Positions 6,084-6,644 of a DNA stretch of 6,644 nt are shown piece by piece; positions within the stretch are counted from its first letter, which is position 1; every line of letters starts with the position of its first letter. The stretch is taken from the NCBI GenBank assembly GCA_905182935.1, contig CAJJDL010000093.1, positions 1-6,644 on the forward strand, given 5' to 3'. A model generated the notes under the pieces. That model was not told the DNA's origin. It saw only the letters and a program-made list of their open reading frames with translations, and ran no database searches. This DNA is from an uncultured Nitrospinaceae bacterium. GTDB taxonomy: Bacteria; Nitrospinota; Nitrospinia; Nitrospinales; VA-1. The position numbers were made by a program, and so were the translations under genes.

Positions 6084-6110
6084 TTAGCACTCTTTTTAAA
6101 TGAGTGCTAA
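6084..6110. promoter_or_regulatory. CIRCE operator (HrcA binding site)
   Basis: TTAGCACTC (6084-6092), a 9-base spacer, then GAGTGCTAA (6102-6110) match the CIRCE consensus exactly in both arms and spacing. CIRCE is bound by the heat-shock repressor HrcA, whose folding depends on GroEL, so groESL is derepressed when GroEL is busy with unfolded protein. It lies 120 bases before the groES start and at the predicted transcription start, so it would also form a hairpin at the mRNA 5' end. The divergent queF gene begins 58 bases away on the other side. hrcA itself is not in the window. Confidence 0.97.
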
Positions 6111-6230
6111 AATCTTAATTAAAGCACTAAATAAAGGCTTTAAAGACACATTTGCTCAATTTGTGAACCGAATTGTCAAAAAATTATTGTTTAGAGTGCA
6201 GTTTATCATTTTTTTACCAAGGAGTAGCTA
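6111..6230 (+). other. groES 5' untranslated region
   Basis: About 120 AT-rich bases lie between CIRCE and the groES start. TTAAAGC (6119-6125) and GCTTTAA (6137-6143) can form a 7-bp stem with an 11-base loop, of uncertain meaning. A second, weak promoter-like pair (TTGTGA 6161-6166, TATTGT 6185-6190, 18-base spacer) is possible. The region ends with the strong ribosome binding site AAGGAG (6219-6224). No gene is seen here. Confidence 0.45.
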
Positions 6231-6521
6231 ATGAATATCAGACCGTTGCAAGACCGCATTATGGTTCAACCCATCTTAGAAAAGCAGGTACAAAAAGGCG
6301 GGATAATTATTCCCGATTCTGCCAAAGAAAAGCCAATTGAAGGCCGAGTAAAAGCTGTAGGTAAAGGAAAAATTGGTGACGATGGAAAACCTATTAAGCT
6401 AGAGATTAAGGTGGGTGATAAAGTTCTCTATAGTAAATATGGCGGAACAGAAATCAAAGTAGATGGAGAAGATTATCTTCTAATGAGAGAAGACGACGTT
6501 CTCGGCATAATAGAAAAATAA
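6231..6521 (+). CDS. groES: Co-chaperonin GroES (Hsp10)
   Basis: GroES forms the seven-subunit lid that closes the GroEL folding chamber in the cytoplasm. The protein has 96 residues, the normal length. It opens with [12 protein letters not shown] and has the mobile loop around residues 16-36, including the hydrophobic tripeptide III in GGIIIPD (23-29) that docks on Gro[17 protein letters not shown] and [19 protein letters not shown] follow, and it ends with [15 protein letters not shown]. The sequence resembles alpha- and deltaproteobacterial GroES more than the enteric type. AAGGAG lies 6 bases before the ATG. groEL follows after 71 bases in the standard operon order, and CIRCE upstream implies control by HrcA. 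Confidence 0.98.
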   Translation: MNIRPLQDRIMVQPILEKQVQKGGIIIPDSAKEKPIEGRVKAVGKGKIGDDGKPIKLEIKVGDKVLYSKYGGTEIKVDGEDYLLMREDDVLGIIEK

Positions 6522-6592
6522 TTTTATTAACTATAGTTAAAGTAATTTTTAAAATTTACCTACTTAATTAAAATTAAAGGAGTATTGCGTCA

Positions 6593-6644
6593 ATGGCTAA
6601 ACAAATTACATACCACGAAGATGCCAGACATAAAATTATGTCTG
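6593..6644 (+). CDS. groEL: Chaperonin GroEL, first 17 codons (3' end outside window)
   Basis: GroEL is the 14-subunit ATP-driven folding chamber. Only the N-terminus is present: MAKQITYHEDARHKIMS, matching the usual GroEL opening of the form MAK-(x)-I-x-Y-x-EDAR. The ATG is preceded by AAAGGAG (6576-6582) at a 10-base spacing. The 71-base gap after groES holds no terminator, so the two genes should form one transcript. Identification rests on a short stretch but is strongly supported by position behind groES. Confidence 0.93.
   Translation, partial: MAKQITYHEDARHKIMS

Overview
This AT-rich window holds mostly ordinary bacterial chromosomal genes. In order: the 3' end of ftsA and complete ftsZ (+ strand, end of the division cluster); a convergent gene for a secreted DUF547 protein (-); a HAD-family phosphatase and a parvulin-type prolyl isomerase without a signal peptide (both +); a four-gene minus-strand row encoding QueF, a YkgJ-like cysteine-cluster protein, a DUF1566 protein and a small HNH nuclease; then groES and the first 17 codons of groEL (+), preceded by a perfect CIRCE operator.

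The organism is a Gram-negative bacterium, probably proteobacterial in the broad sense. FtsA ends in an amphipathic helix and FtsZ in a conserved [16 protein letters not shown] tail. The single-domain (type I) QueF, the HrcA/CIRCE control of groESL, the GroES sequence ([17 protein letters not shown]) and the style of the FtsZ and HNH proteins look more like deltaproteobacterial or SAR324-type lineages than enteric gammaproteobacteria. This is an inference from remembered family patterns, with no search behind it.

Layout and control: ftsA-ftsZ are 18 bases apart and surely cotranscribed. ftsZ converges on the DUF547 gene, and the only clear hairpin between them is oriented as a terminator for the minus-strand gene. 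The DUF547 and HAD genes are divergent, and the roughly 200-base region between them carries a perfect 14-bp inverted repeat that could be an operator. queF and groES are also divergent; that region has a sigma70-like promoter whose predicted start falls in the CIRCE element, so HrcA would block groESL transcription. The window has no tRNA, rRNA, CRISPR array, insertion sequence or recognisable defence locus.

No convincing new system was found. The points most worth a second look are the 14-bp palindrome, the cytoplasmic-looking parvulin with its Lys-Pro N-terminal tail, and the overlapping DUF1566-HNH gene pair.
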